From Syntrophomonadaceae bacterium (GTDB lineage Bacteria > Bacillota > Dethiobacteria > PWVN01): 12,064 nt of DNA. Positions 6,621 to 12,064 of the stretch are shown here, one piece after another (the first letter of the stretch is position 1; each line of letters opens with the position of its first letter). The stretch is from assembly GCA_007136165.1 (NCBI GenBank), contig SLHK01000076.1, positions 1 to 12,064 of the forward strand, given 5' to 3'. The notes beneath the pieces are model-generated. The model searched no databases. It was not told where the DNA came from and saw only the letters and a list, made by a program, of their open reading frames with translations. Both the position numbers and the translations under genes were made by a program.

Positions 6621-7811
6621 ATGAAGGTGGTTCTCATCGTAGTGGACAGCCTGGGGGTGGGTGCCCTGCCCGATGCCCACCTCTATAAGGATGCCGGGAG
6701 CAATACCCTGGGCAATATCGCCCGGTGCCTGGAAGGCCGTTTGTCCCTGCCCCACCTGGCCCGGATGGGCCTGGGGAATATCATCCCTATCCAGGGGATT
6801 TTGCCCCGGCATGACTGTACCGCGTCTTACGGGCGGGCGGCCACTATTTCCCCGGGCAAGGATACCGTAACGGGCCACTGGGAACTGATGGGCATCCAGG
6901 TGGAAAAGCCCCTGCAGACCTTTCCGGGCGGGTTCCCCCCCGCCGTTACGGAACCCTTCGAGAAAGCCATCGGGCGGAATATTTTGGGGAATGTGGCGGC
7001 TTCCGGTACCCAGGTTATCGCTTTGTGGGGGGAGGAGCACCTGGAAAGCGGCCGCCCCATCGTTTATACCTCCGCGGACAGCGTCTTTCAAATTGCGGCC
7101 CACGAGGAAATTGTGCCCCCCGACACCCTGTATCAATGGTGTCAAATTGCCCGGGACCTTCTCCAGGGAGACCTGGCCGTGGCCCGGGTCATTGCCAGGC
7201 CCTTTCGGGGAGTGCCGGGGGCCTTTGCCCGCACCCCCCGGCGGCGGGATTTTACCCTGCCGCCCCCGGGCGAAACCCTTTTGGACCGGCTGGAGGCAGC
7301 GGGAAAGCAGGTCCTGGCCGTAGGAAAAATCCATGACATCTTTGCCGGCCGGGGCATTACGGAAAAATACAAGACCTCCTCCAACCTGGAAGGGATTATG
7401 GCTACGAAAGAACTTATAAGCAGGGACTATCCGGGGGATGCCTTCATTTTTACCAACCTGGTGGACTTTGACATGAAATTTGGCCACCGAAACGATGTCG
7501 ATGGCTATGCCCGGGCCCTGGAGGAATTTGATGCCTTCATCCCCTCCCTCAAAAAGCACCTGAAGAGCCGGGACCTCCTCATCATCACCGCCGACCACGG
7601 CTGCGACCCCACCCACCAGGGGACGGATCACACCCGGGAATACGTCCCCCTCCTGGTGGAAGGCGAATCCGTCAAAAAGGGAGTGAACCTGGGCACCTTA
7701 AACTCCCTCTCCCATATCGGCGCCACCATCGCCGCTTACTTCGGCATCCCCCCCCTAAAAAATGGCCAAAGCTTCCTCAACAAGTTAACTCGGGGTCAGG
7801 CCTATTGTTAA
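6621..7811 (+). CDS. deoB: Phosphopentomutase
   Basis: This 396-residue enzyme of the alkaline phosphatase superfamily interconverts ribose-1-phosphate (or deoxyribose-1-phosphate) and the 5-phosphates, linking nucleoside breakdown to the pentose phosphate pathway. Metal and catalytic residues known from Bacillus cereus phosphopentomutase are visible. D9 lies in VVDSLGVGALPDA, and the phosphorylated Thr equivalent is T82 in GKDTVTGHWELMG. Also present are D282/D284 and H289 in NLVDFDMKFGHRND, D325-H326 in ITADHGCDPTHQGTDHTRE, and H337. Length matches the roughly 390-400 residues of the family. AGGAGGG (6607-6613) precedes ATG 6621. No purine nucleoside phosphorylase gene follows, unlike Bacillus. 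No promoter is evident between the xerD terminator and this gene, so it may depend on read-through. Confidence 0.96.
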   Translation: MKVVLIVVDSLGVGALPDAHLYKDAGSNTLGNIARCLEGRLSLPHLARMGLGNIIPIQGILPRHDCTASYGRAATISPGKDTVTGHWELMGIQVEKPLQTFPGGFPPAVTEPFEKAIGRNILGNVAASGTQVIALWGEEHLESGRPIVYTSADSVFQIAAHEEIVPPDTLYQWCQIARDLLQGDLAVARVIARPFRGVPGAFARTPRRRDFTLPPPGETLLDRLEAAGKQVLAVGKIHDIFAGRGITEKYKTSSNLEGIMATKELISRDYPGDAFIFTNLVDFDMKFGHRNDVDGYARALEEFDAFIPSLKKHLKSRDLLIITADHGCDPTHQGTDHTREYVPLLVEGESVKKGVNLGTLNSLSHIGATIAAYFGIPPLKNGQSFLNKLTRGQAYC

Positions 7812-7828
7812 CTTACTTTCCTTATGGC

Positions 7829-7896
7829 AGCAAGAACAAACCGTCCCCCTTTGCTGGTTGTGGGGGAAAAAGGGGTAAAAGAACCGTTCCCTTGCT
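7829..7896 (+). repeat. REP-like imperfect repeat element between deoB and dacF
   Basis: Two direct copies of AACCGTyCCC lie 43 bp apart (7839-7848 and 7882-7891), each beside a TTGCT-like stretch. The outer ends form an imperfect inverted repeat, AGCAAGAAC (7829-7837) against GTTCCCTTGCT (7886-7896). CCCCC (7845-7849) can also pair with GGGGG (7862-7866). AACCGTCCCC-type palindromes occur as scattered repeats in many Clostridia, often near REP-associated transposases; that link is from memory and not shown here. No T-run follows the hairpin on the + strand, so it is not a standard deoB terminator. Confidence 0.4.
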
Positions 7897-7904
7897 TTGA
7901 TTTG

Positions 7905-7933
7905 GTATTATTCCTCTTGTGGGGGGAAGAATA
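7905..7933 (+). promoter_or_regulatory. Candidate sigma-F-type promoter for dacF
   Basis: GTATT (7905-7909) and GGGAAGAATA (7924-7933) are 14 bp apart. The -10 fits the sigma-F pattern GGnnAnAHTR at all specified positions; the -35 fits GYWTA except the last base. dacF is transcribed by forespore sigma factors in Bacillus subtilis, so this is the expected control. The gap is about 1 bp short of the usual value. Confidence 0.5.
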
Positions 7934-7961
7934 GCAAAAAAAGTATTGGGGGTACTTTCTT

Positions 7962-9173
7962 ATGCTAAAGAGACTAATGGCAGCGGCCCTTTTATTTCTA
8001 CTGGCGGTCCAGCCCGCCGTCGCCCTGGCCCAGCCTATGGAAGAGGCGGTTGAGGAGCCTTCAGAGGAAGGGCAGCCGGAGGGGCTTCCCTTCGAACTGG
8101 AGGCGGAAGGGGCCCTGTTGATGGACCCCGGCTCCGGCCGGATCCTGGCGGAAAAGAACATTCATGAAAAATTTTATCCCGCCAGCATCACCAAGGTCAT
8201 GACCATGCTTTTGGCCATGGAAGCCGTGGAGGACGGCAGGGTTTCCCTGGACGATGAGGTGGTTATCAGCGAAGCAGCGGCATCCCTGGGAGGGTCCCAG
8301 ATCTTTTTAAGCCCCGGAGATGTGGTCTCCCTGGAGAATCTTTTAATCGGTGTGGGGGTGGGTTCGGGCAATGATGCTTCCGTGGCGGTAGCCGAACACT
8401 GCGGCAATACCCTGGAGGGCTTTGTGGAGAAGATGAACGAAAGAGCCCTGGAGTTGGGCATGAAGAACACCAGGTTTAAGAACCCTCACGGGCTCCATGA
8501 TGAGAATCACTACACCACTCCCTACGACATCGCCTTGATGAGCAGGGAGCTGCTTAAACATCCCCGTATTCACCAGTGGCTTACCATCTGGATGGACGAG
8601 AAATTCCTGGAAGGCCAGATCAGGAGCGGCGAGGTTTACCTCAGCAACTCCAACAAGTTGGTCCGCTACTACCATGGGGCCGACGGCTTGAAAACGGGTT
8701 ATACCCAGGAAGCCCGGCACTGTATCGCCGCCACCGCCATGAGGGAGAATACCCGATTCCTGGCGGTAATCATGGACGCTCCTTCCAGCGATACCCGCTT
8801 TGACGAGGCCCGTAAACTGCTGGACTACGGTTTTGCCGGTTTTGAGAGCCGGCCCGTAGTGAAGGCCGGTGAGGAGTTGGGAAAAGTAAGGGTGGACAAA
8901 GGTAGAGATGTCCTGGTGGGCCTGGTGGCGGCGAAAGATTTCAGCCTTCTGGTTGAAAAAGGCACCCAACCGGAAATAAAGCAAGAGTTCGAGGTTATAG
9001 AGAATATTTCCGCGCCCCTTCCGGCAGGGGAGCCCCTGGGTGTCCTTAAGGTGTACCGGGACGGCGAGCCGGTGGGGACCGTAGACCTCCTGGCCGCTGA
9101 GGAGGTACCCCGGGCAGGGTTTGCAGGTTTACTGGCCCGGGTGCTGGCCACCTGGGTGAAATTTGGCAGGTAA
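7962..9173 (+). CDS. dacF: D-alanyl-D-alanine carboxypeptidase (penicillin-binding protein, S11), sporulation DacF type
   Basis: This 403-residue secreted protein has a signal peptide (about 1-23, ending VALA) and an acidic Glu-rich spacer (25-47). An S11 carboxypeptidase domain follows with all three active-site motifs: S75-I-T-K78, S135-G-N137 and K244-T-G246. A C-terminal beta domain (about 290-385) and a terminal amphipathic helix (GFAGLLARVLATWVKFG) that would anchor it to the membrane surface complete the PBP5-like plan. It trims the terminal D-Ala from peptidoglycan stem peptides. Placement just upstream of spoIIA is the same as dacF in Bacillus subtilis, where it tunes cortex cross-linking. 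GGGGG (7948-7952) is a modest ribosome site before ATG 7962. A terminator right after the stop limits read-through into spoIIA. Confidence 0.92.
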   Translation: MLKRLMAAALLFLLAVQPAVALAQPMEEAVEEPSEEGQPEGLPFELEAEGALLMDPGSGRILAEKNIHEKFYPASITKVMTMLLAMEAVEDGRVSLDDEVVISEAAASLGGSQIFLSPGDVVSLENLLIGVGVGSGNDASVAVAEHCGNTLEGFVEKMNERALELGMKNTRFKNPHGLHDENHYTTPYDIALMSRELLKHPRIHQWLTIWMDEKFLEGQIRSGEVYLSNSNKLVRYYHGADGLKTGYTQEARHCIAATAMRENTRFLAVIMDAPSSDTRFDEARKLLDYGFAGFESRPVVKAGEELGKVRVDKGRDVLVGLVAAKDFSLLVEKGTQPEIKQEFEVIENISAPLPAGEPLGVLKVYRDGEPVGTVDLLAAEEVPRAGFAGLLARVLATWVKFGR

Positions 9174-9197
9174 CCGGGCAATGGCCCGGTTTTTTTT
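9173..9197 (+). terminator. Intrinsic terminator after dacF
   Basis: ACCGGGC (9173-9179), loop AATG, GCCCGGT (9184-9190) form a perfect 7-bp stem, followed by a run of T to 9197. It overlaps the last base of the dacF stop codon. It separates dacF from spoIIA. Confidence 0.85.
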
Positions 9198-9223
9198 ATG
9201 GGTTTTTTATTATTTCCTCCGGC

Positions 9224-9232
9224 TTTGTCGAT
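9224..9232 (+). promoter_or_regulatory. Spo0A box upstream of spoIIA promoter
   Basis: TTTGTCGAT matches the Spo0A-binding consensus TTTGTCRAA at 8 of 9 positions. It lies 17 bp before the AGGA of the sigma-H promoter, the right side and range for Spo0A~P activation of spoIIA as known in Bacillus subtilis. Confidence 0.62.
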
Positions 9233-9247
9233 TTATTTTCAATTGCG

Positions 9248-9277
9248 GCAGGATATTTTTTACTTCCTGTAGAATTA
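9248..9277 (+). promoter_or_regulatory. Sigma-H promoter of the spoIIA operon
   Basis: GCAGGATAT (9248-9256), 12 bp, then GTAGAATTA (9269-9277) fit RnAGGAwWW-n11-12-RnnGAATww at every specified position. Sigma-H transcription of spoIIA is established in Bacillus subtilis. Transcription would start near 9283-9287, about 25 bp before the spoIIAA ATG. Confidence 0.78.
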
Positions 9278-9308
9278 TTTTCCAAAGGCTGTATTGGGGG
9301 AGAAGCTT

Positions 9309-9656
9309 ATGGAAGCTATCTTGAATAAGACCAAAAAATACTTGATTGTCCGGTTAAAAGGGGAACTGGATGACCATGCGGCGGCCGGAATGCGCCAAAC
9401 CCTGAAGGATTTGCTGGAAAGATACCCGGACTATTCCCTTTTGCTAAACCTCAAGGATTTGAGTTTTATCGACAGTTCCGGTGTGGGAGTTATCCTGGGC
9501 AGGTACAGGGAGATGACCCGGGAGGAAAGGGATATTGCCCTTTGCTGTCTGAATTCCCAGGTAAGAAGGGTTTTGGGCCTGGCGGGGATCTTGAAAATCA
9601 TCCCGTCTTTCGGTTCCGAGAAAGAAGCGCTTAATCAGGGGAGGTTTGCCCAGTGA
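9309..9656 (+). CDS. spoIIAA: Anti-sigma-F factor antagonist SpoIIAA
   Basis: This 115-residue STAS-domain protein has the core motif FIDSSGVGVILGRY, with S56 matching the serine that SpoIIAB phosphorylates (Ser58 in Bacillus subtilis). Unphosphorylated SpoIIAA binds SpoIIAB and frees sigma-F in the forespore. When phosphorylated by SpoIIAB it is inactive until SpoIIE, not in this window, removes the phosphate. Length fits the family (about 116). ATG 9309 lies 6 bp after GGGGGAG (9296-9302); the in-frame TTG at 9294 falls on that site and is rejected. First gene of the spoIIA operon, overlapping spoIIAB by 4 bp. Confidence 0.95.
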   Translation: MEAILNKTKKYLIVRLKGELDDHAAAGMRQTLKDLLERYPDYSLLLNLKDLSFIDSSGVGVILGRYREMTREERDIALCCLNSQVRRVLGLAGILKIIPSFGSEKEALNQGRFAQ

Positions 9657-10096
9657 AGAAGAGAAACTTTTTGCAGCTGGAAATTCCCAGCAAATCGGAG
9701 AATGAATCCCTGGCCAGAGTTGTGGTGGCGGCTCTGGCGGCCCAACTGGATCCCACCATCGATGAGCTTAACGATGTGAAGACGGCTGTCTCCGAGGCGG
9801 TGACCAACGCCGTCATTCATGCCTACGAGGAAAAGGAAGGAATCATCGTTATCAAGGCGGAGCTTTACGAGGACGAGATAGTGGTGGAGATTGAAGACCG
9901 GGGGTCGGGCATCAAGGACCTGGAAAAGGCCAGGGAACCCCTCTTTACCACCAAGCCCGAAGAGGAGAGGTCGGGGATGGGCTTTACCATCATGGAGAAC
10001 TTCATGGACCGGGTGGACATAATCACGGAAGAGAAGGTGGGCACCCGTATCATTATGCGCAGGAAATTTAACAGTGTTACCCCTGTGGGGGAATAA
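9653..10096 (+). CDS. spoIIAB: Anti-sigma-F factor and serine kinase SpoIIAB
   Basis: This 147-residue GHKL-fold protein has the N-box E48-AVT-N52-AVI-H56, the ATP-binding EDRGSGI (81-87), an ATP-lid region with EPLFTTKPEEERSGMGFTIM (95-114) and a C-terminal strand TRIIMRRKF. SpoIIAB holds sigma-F inactive and phosphorylates SpoIIAA using ATP. GTG 9653 overlaps the spoIIAA stop by 4 bp and follows AGGGGAGG (9637-9644), so the two are translationally coupled and made in matched amounts, as their partner switch needs. Length matches Bacillus subtilis SpoIIAB (146). Confidence 0.96.
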   Translation: MKKRNFLQLEIPSKSENESLARVVVAALAAQLDPTIDELNDVKTAVSEAVTNAVIHAYEEKEGIIVIKAELYEDEIVVEIEDRGSGIKDLEKAREPLFTTKPEEERSGMGFTIMENFMDRVDIITEEKVGTRIIMRRKFNSVTPVGE

Positions 10097-10098
10097 TT

Positions 10099-10776
10099 AT
10101 GGGAAACTGGGGGGAGTGGGGGCACAACGACATGGTGGTCCGCCACCTGGCCCTGGTCAGGTCCCTGGTCCACCGCCTCTGGAAGGGCCGGGAAGAGGAG
10201 GATCTGTTCCAGGTGGGGGTCATCGGGCTTATCAAGGCGGCCAAAAGGTATGACCCCGCCCGGGGCGTCAACTTTTCCACCTATGCGGTCCCCGTTATTA
10301 TTGGGGAAATAAAAGGGTACCTGCGGGAAGATTCCCTCATCAAAACCAGCAGGGATCTGAAAAGGAAAGGTGCCCTGCTCCAGGAGATGCGCCGCCGCTA
10401 CCTGGCCCGTTCTGGCCGGGAGCCCACCGTGGAAGAGGTGGCCTCCCACCTGGGTATGGAAAGGGAAGAGATCGCCATGATCCAGGAAACCTGCTTAGAA
10501 CCCCTGTCCCTGCAGGGTATGACGGCGGGGGAGGGCGAGAGGGCAAGGCCCCTGGAGCAGGTTGTGGCCCTGGAGGCCCATGAAGACCTGGTGGAGAAAG
10601 TCCTCCTGAGGGAAACCCTGCAGGCCCTTTCCGGCAGGGAAAGGCAGCTGATTATCCTGCGCTATTTCCGGGAGATGAGCCAGGCGGAGACGGGCAAAGC
10701 TTTAAATCTCAGCCAGATGCAGGTATCCCGGCTGGAGAGGAAAATCCTGCAAAAATTGCGGGAGAAGATGATTTAG
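10099..10776 (+). CDS. sigF: RNA polymerase forespore sigma factor SigF (SpoIIAC)
   Basis: This 225-residue sigma-70 family factor has region 2 (about 14-85) with DLFQVGVIGLIKAAKRYDP and the NFSTYAVPVIIGEIKGYLR block that is typical of SigF/SigG/SigB. Region 3 follows (about 87-145), then region 4 (about 165-222) with the helix-turn-helix SQAETGKALNLSQMQVSRLE. Identity as SigF comes mainly from its place after spoIIAA-spoIIAB. It directs the first forespore genes once SpoIIAB lets go. It lacks about 20-25 N-terminal residues present in Bacillus subtilis SigF; a stop in the same frame (10069-10071) rules out a longer start. It starts 2 bp after the spoIIAB stop; GGGGGA (10087-10092) is its ribosome site. 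Confidence 0.94.
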   Translation: MGNWGEWGHNDMVVRHLALVRSLVHRLWKGREEEDLFQVGVIGLIKAAKRYDPARGVNFSTYAVPVIIGEIKGYLREDSLIKTSRDLKRKGALLQEMRRRYLARSGREPTVEEVASHLGMEREEIAMIQETCLEPLSLQGMTAGEGERARPLEQVVALEAHEDLVEKVLLRETLQALSGRERQLIILRYFREMSQAETGKALNLSQMQVSRLERKILQKLREKMI

Positions 10777-10796
10777 CCCGGCGGGGCTTTTTTTTT
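10775..10796 (+). terminator. Intrinsic terminator after sigF
   Basis: AGCCC (10775-10779), loop GGCG, GGGCT (10784-10788) form a short stem, followed by T to 10796. It starts within the sigF stop codon and ends the spoIIA operon, so the genes downstream need their own promoter. Confidence 0.72.
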
Positions 10797-10829
10797 GTTC
10801 ATTTTTACTCGTTTCCTCCGGAAGAAGGC

Positions 10830-10858
10830 GTATAAGGCGGGCACATATGGAGAAAATA
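10830..10858 (+). promoter_or_regulatory. Candidate forespore (sigma-F/sigma-G) promoter for the dodecin-like gene
   Basis: GTATA (10830-10834), 14 bp, then GGAGAAAATA (10849-10858) fit the sigma-F patterns GYWTA and GGnnAnAHTR at all specified positions. The gap equals that of the dacF candidate. The preceding terminator makes a promoter here necessary. A sigma-G reading is also possible because the two -35 patterns overlap. Confidence 0.45.
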
Positions 10859-10892
10859 AGAAAGTATTTTAATAATTTGCGAGGTGACAACT

Positions 10893-11099
10893 GTGAGTGT
10901 TGCTAAAGTGATTGAACTGGTGGGCGAGTCAAACGTGGGGTGGGAGGATGCCGTGAGAAACGCCATCAAGGACGCATCAAAAACCGTGGACAATATCACC
11001 GGCGTGGAGGTATACAACCTGACGGCCAATGTCCGGGACGGGCAAATTATGGATTACAAGGCCAATGTCAAGCTGGCTTTCGGTGTCATGGACCGGTAA
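10893..11099 (+). CDS. Dodecin-like small protein
   Basis: This 68-residue protein matches the dodecin family in length and in key stretches: VAKVIELVGES (3-13), W17-EDAVRNAI, SKTVDNITGVEV (29-40) and NVKLAFGV (58-65). Dodecins form hollow dodecamers that bind flavin or coenzyme A. The flavin-stacking Trp of characterised dodecins (W36 in Halobacterium, W38 in Thermus) aligns with G37 here, and the flavin-contacting Gln aligns with K56, so flavin storage is doubtful. GTG 10893 is preferred because GAGGTG (10881-10886) is 6 bp upstream; the GTG at 10884 lies inside that site. It lies between the spoIIA operon and a spoVAF-type gene, with a candidate forespore promoter ahead. No terminator follows, so it may share a transcript with that gene. 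Confidence 0.85.
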   Translation: MSVAKVIELVGESNVGWEDAVRNAIKDASKTVDNITGVEVYNLTANVRDGQIMDYKANVKLAFGVMDR

Positions 11100-11150
11100 G
11101 TAATTCCTGGAGGAAGGGCTCATGGTTAGAGGGCGGACAGGAGGGGTTTA

Positions 11151-12064
11151 ATGGAGAAAAACAGGCTTTCCGGCAAGCTGGAGGAAAACCTTAAATATAT
11201 CCGGAAAAAGATGGGGGCCGACGTCAGTTTTGATATCATCCTCCGGGAAATGGAAGTGGGGGGTAGAAAGGCTGCCCTCATTTTCGTTGATGCCTTCGCC
11301 GACAGTGATGTCATTACCATGATCCTGCAAAGCCTGGTCCGTTTGAAAAGGGAAGACCTGCTGCCAAACACCCTGGAGAAGTTTTACAGGTGCCATATCC
11401 CCTACATGGAGATGGAAAAAAGCCGGGATCTGGATGAGATAATCGACCAGGTCCTGGCCGGGCACATGGCCTTTCTCCTGGACGGCCAGGAGGAGGCCAT
11501 TGTTCTGGATACCAGGGACTACCCCGGCAGAAGCCCCGAGGAACCGGAGATTGAACGCATCACCAGGGGTTCCCGGGACGGGTTCGTGGAAACCCTGATC
11601 TTTAACGTGGGGTTGGTCCGCCGCAGGCTGCGGGACCCCTCCCTCAGGGCGGAGCACTTTACAGTAGGCACCCGTTCCAAGACGGATATCTGCCTCATGT
11701 ACATAAACGACATCACCAATCCGGACATCGTCGATACGGTGCGGCACAGGCTGGAAAAAATAAAAATCGACGGCCTGCCCATGGCGGAAAAATCCGTGGA
11801 AGAGTTTATCACGGAAGGCTACTACAATCCGTTTCCCCAGGTACGGTACACGGAGCGCCCCGATGTGGCGGCAATACATCTGCTGGAAGGCCATGTGCTC
11901 ATCCTCGTGGACACCTCGCCTGCCGCCATGATCGCCCCGGTAACATTTTTCCACCACTTACAGCATGCCGAGGAATACCGGCAGAATGTGCCCACCGGCC
12001 TCTACCTGCGGGCCGTTCGCTACCTGGGGGTCATAATATCGGTTATCCTGGCACCCCTGTGGCT
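11151..12064 (+). CDS. spoVAF: SpoVAF / GerA-family spore membrane protein, N-terminal part (3' end outside window)
   Basis: The frame stays open from ATG 11151 to the window edge (304 residues), so the 3' end is missing; family members have about 480-500 residues. The visible part is the soluble N-terminal region of the GerA spore germinant receptor A-subunit family (GerA/SpoVAF). It has RGSRDGFVETLIFNVGLVRRR (143-163), ending with VRYTERPDVAA, LEGHVLILVDTSPAAMI and FFHHLQHAEEYRQ, then the first membrane helix beginning at the window edge. The HHLQHAEEYR stretch and the place after sigF favour SpoVAF over a GerA receptor subunit. In Bacillus SpoVAF, with the FigP/YqhR protein, helps spore germination in the inner spore membrane. 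AGGAGGGG (11139-11146) precedes the start. A nine-codon reading frame ends at TAATG over this start. Confidence 0.88.
   Translation, partial: MEKNRLSGKLEENLKYIRKKMGADVSFDIILREMEVGGRKAALIFVDAFADSDVITMILQSLVRLKREDLLPNTLEKFYRCHIPYMEMEKSRDLDEIIDQVLAGHMAFLLDGQEEAIVLDTRDYPGRSPEEPEIERITRGSRDGFVETLIFNVGLVRRRLRDPSLRAEHFTVGTRSKTDICLMYINDITNPDIVDTVRHRLEKIKIDGLPMAEKSVEEFITEGYYNPFPQVRYTERPDVAAIHLLEGHVLILVDTSPAAMIAPVTFFHHLQHAEEYRQNVPTGLYLRAVRYLGVIISVILAPLW

Noticed and set aside
6615..7631. A 338-codon frame on the minus strand opposite deoB
   Set aside because: It is the antisense of a complete phosphopentomutase gene; long antisense frames are common in GC-rich genes and no domain is visible.
7843..7875. 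CCCCC/GGGGG hairpin as a deoB terminator
   Set aside because: The downstream arm is followed by A/G-rich DNA, not by a T-run, so it does not fit an intrinsic terminator on the coding strand.
11148..11957. A 269-codon minus-strand frame opposite spoVAF
   Set aside because: The + strand encodes a clear GerA-family protein; the minus product shows no recognisable motif.

Overview
This window looks like chromosomal core sequence from an endospore-forming, fairly GC-rich Firmicute of the class Clostridia. A Desulfotomaculum/Pelotomaculum/Moorella-type lineage would fit, but this rests on gene content and gene order, not on a species match. Every gene I can support is on the + strand. Genes are packed tightly, often overlap by 4-11 bp, use several GTG starts and have strong GGAGG-type ribosome sites. 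I see no rRNA, tRNA, CRISPR, insertion sequence or phage gene.

Region 1 (1-4681) is an envelope block. It holds the 3' part of steA, then steB (SteB/MctB family), a family 2 glycosyltransferase, a divergent MraY/WecA-like polyprenyl-phosphate sugar-phosphate transferase, a DUF3866 protein of unknown function and a NUDIX hydrolase of the ADP-ribose pyrophosphatase type. The first five genes overlap or nearly touch and probably share one transcript. Together they suggest an envelope or cell-separation module whose glycan product is unknown.

Region 2 (4737-6593) holds spoIIM (engulfment), a 69-residue one-helix membrane protein, and xerD. xerD is preceded by a consensus-quality sigma-H promoter and followed by an intrinsic terminator. 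Region 3 (6621-9197) holds deoB (phosphopentomutase), a 150-bp gap with a REP-like imperfect repeat and a sigma-F-like promoter, and the sporulation D,D-carboxypeptidase dacF with its own terminator.

Region 4 (9198-10796) is the forespore commitment operon spoIIAA-spoIIAB-sigF. A Spo0A box and a sigma-H promoter lie upstream and a terminator closes it. Region 5 (10797-12064) has a candidate forespore (sigma-F/sigma-G) promoter, a small dodecin-like protein that lacks both flavin-contacting residues of characterised dodecins, and the 5' part of a SpoVAF/GerA-family membrane protein that runs off the window.

The order spoIIM / small membrane protein / xerD / deoB / dacF / spoIIAA-AB-sigF / spoVA-type gene parallels Bacillus subtilis, but fur and a purine nucleoside phosphorylase gene are missing from between these genes. 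A plausible flow is: Spo0A~P and sigma-H turn on spoIIA (and perhaps xerD); SpoIIAA/SpoIIAB release sigma-F in the forespore; sigma-F then reads dacF and perhaps dodecin-spoVAF; SpoIIM works from the mother cell during engulfment. The least explained parts are the SteAB-glycosyltransferase-DUF3866 block and the forespore-linked dodecin-like gene.
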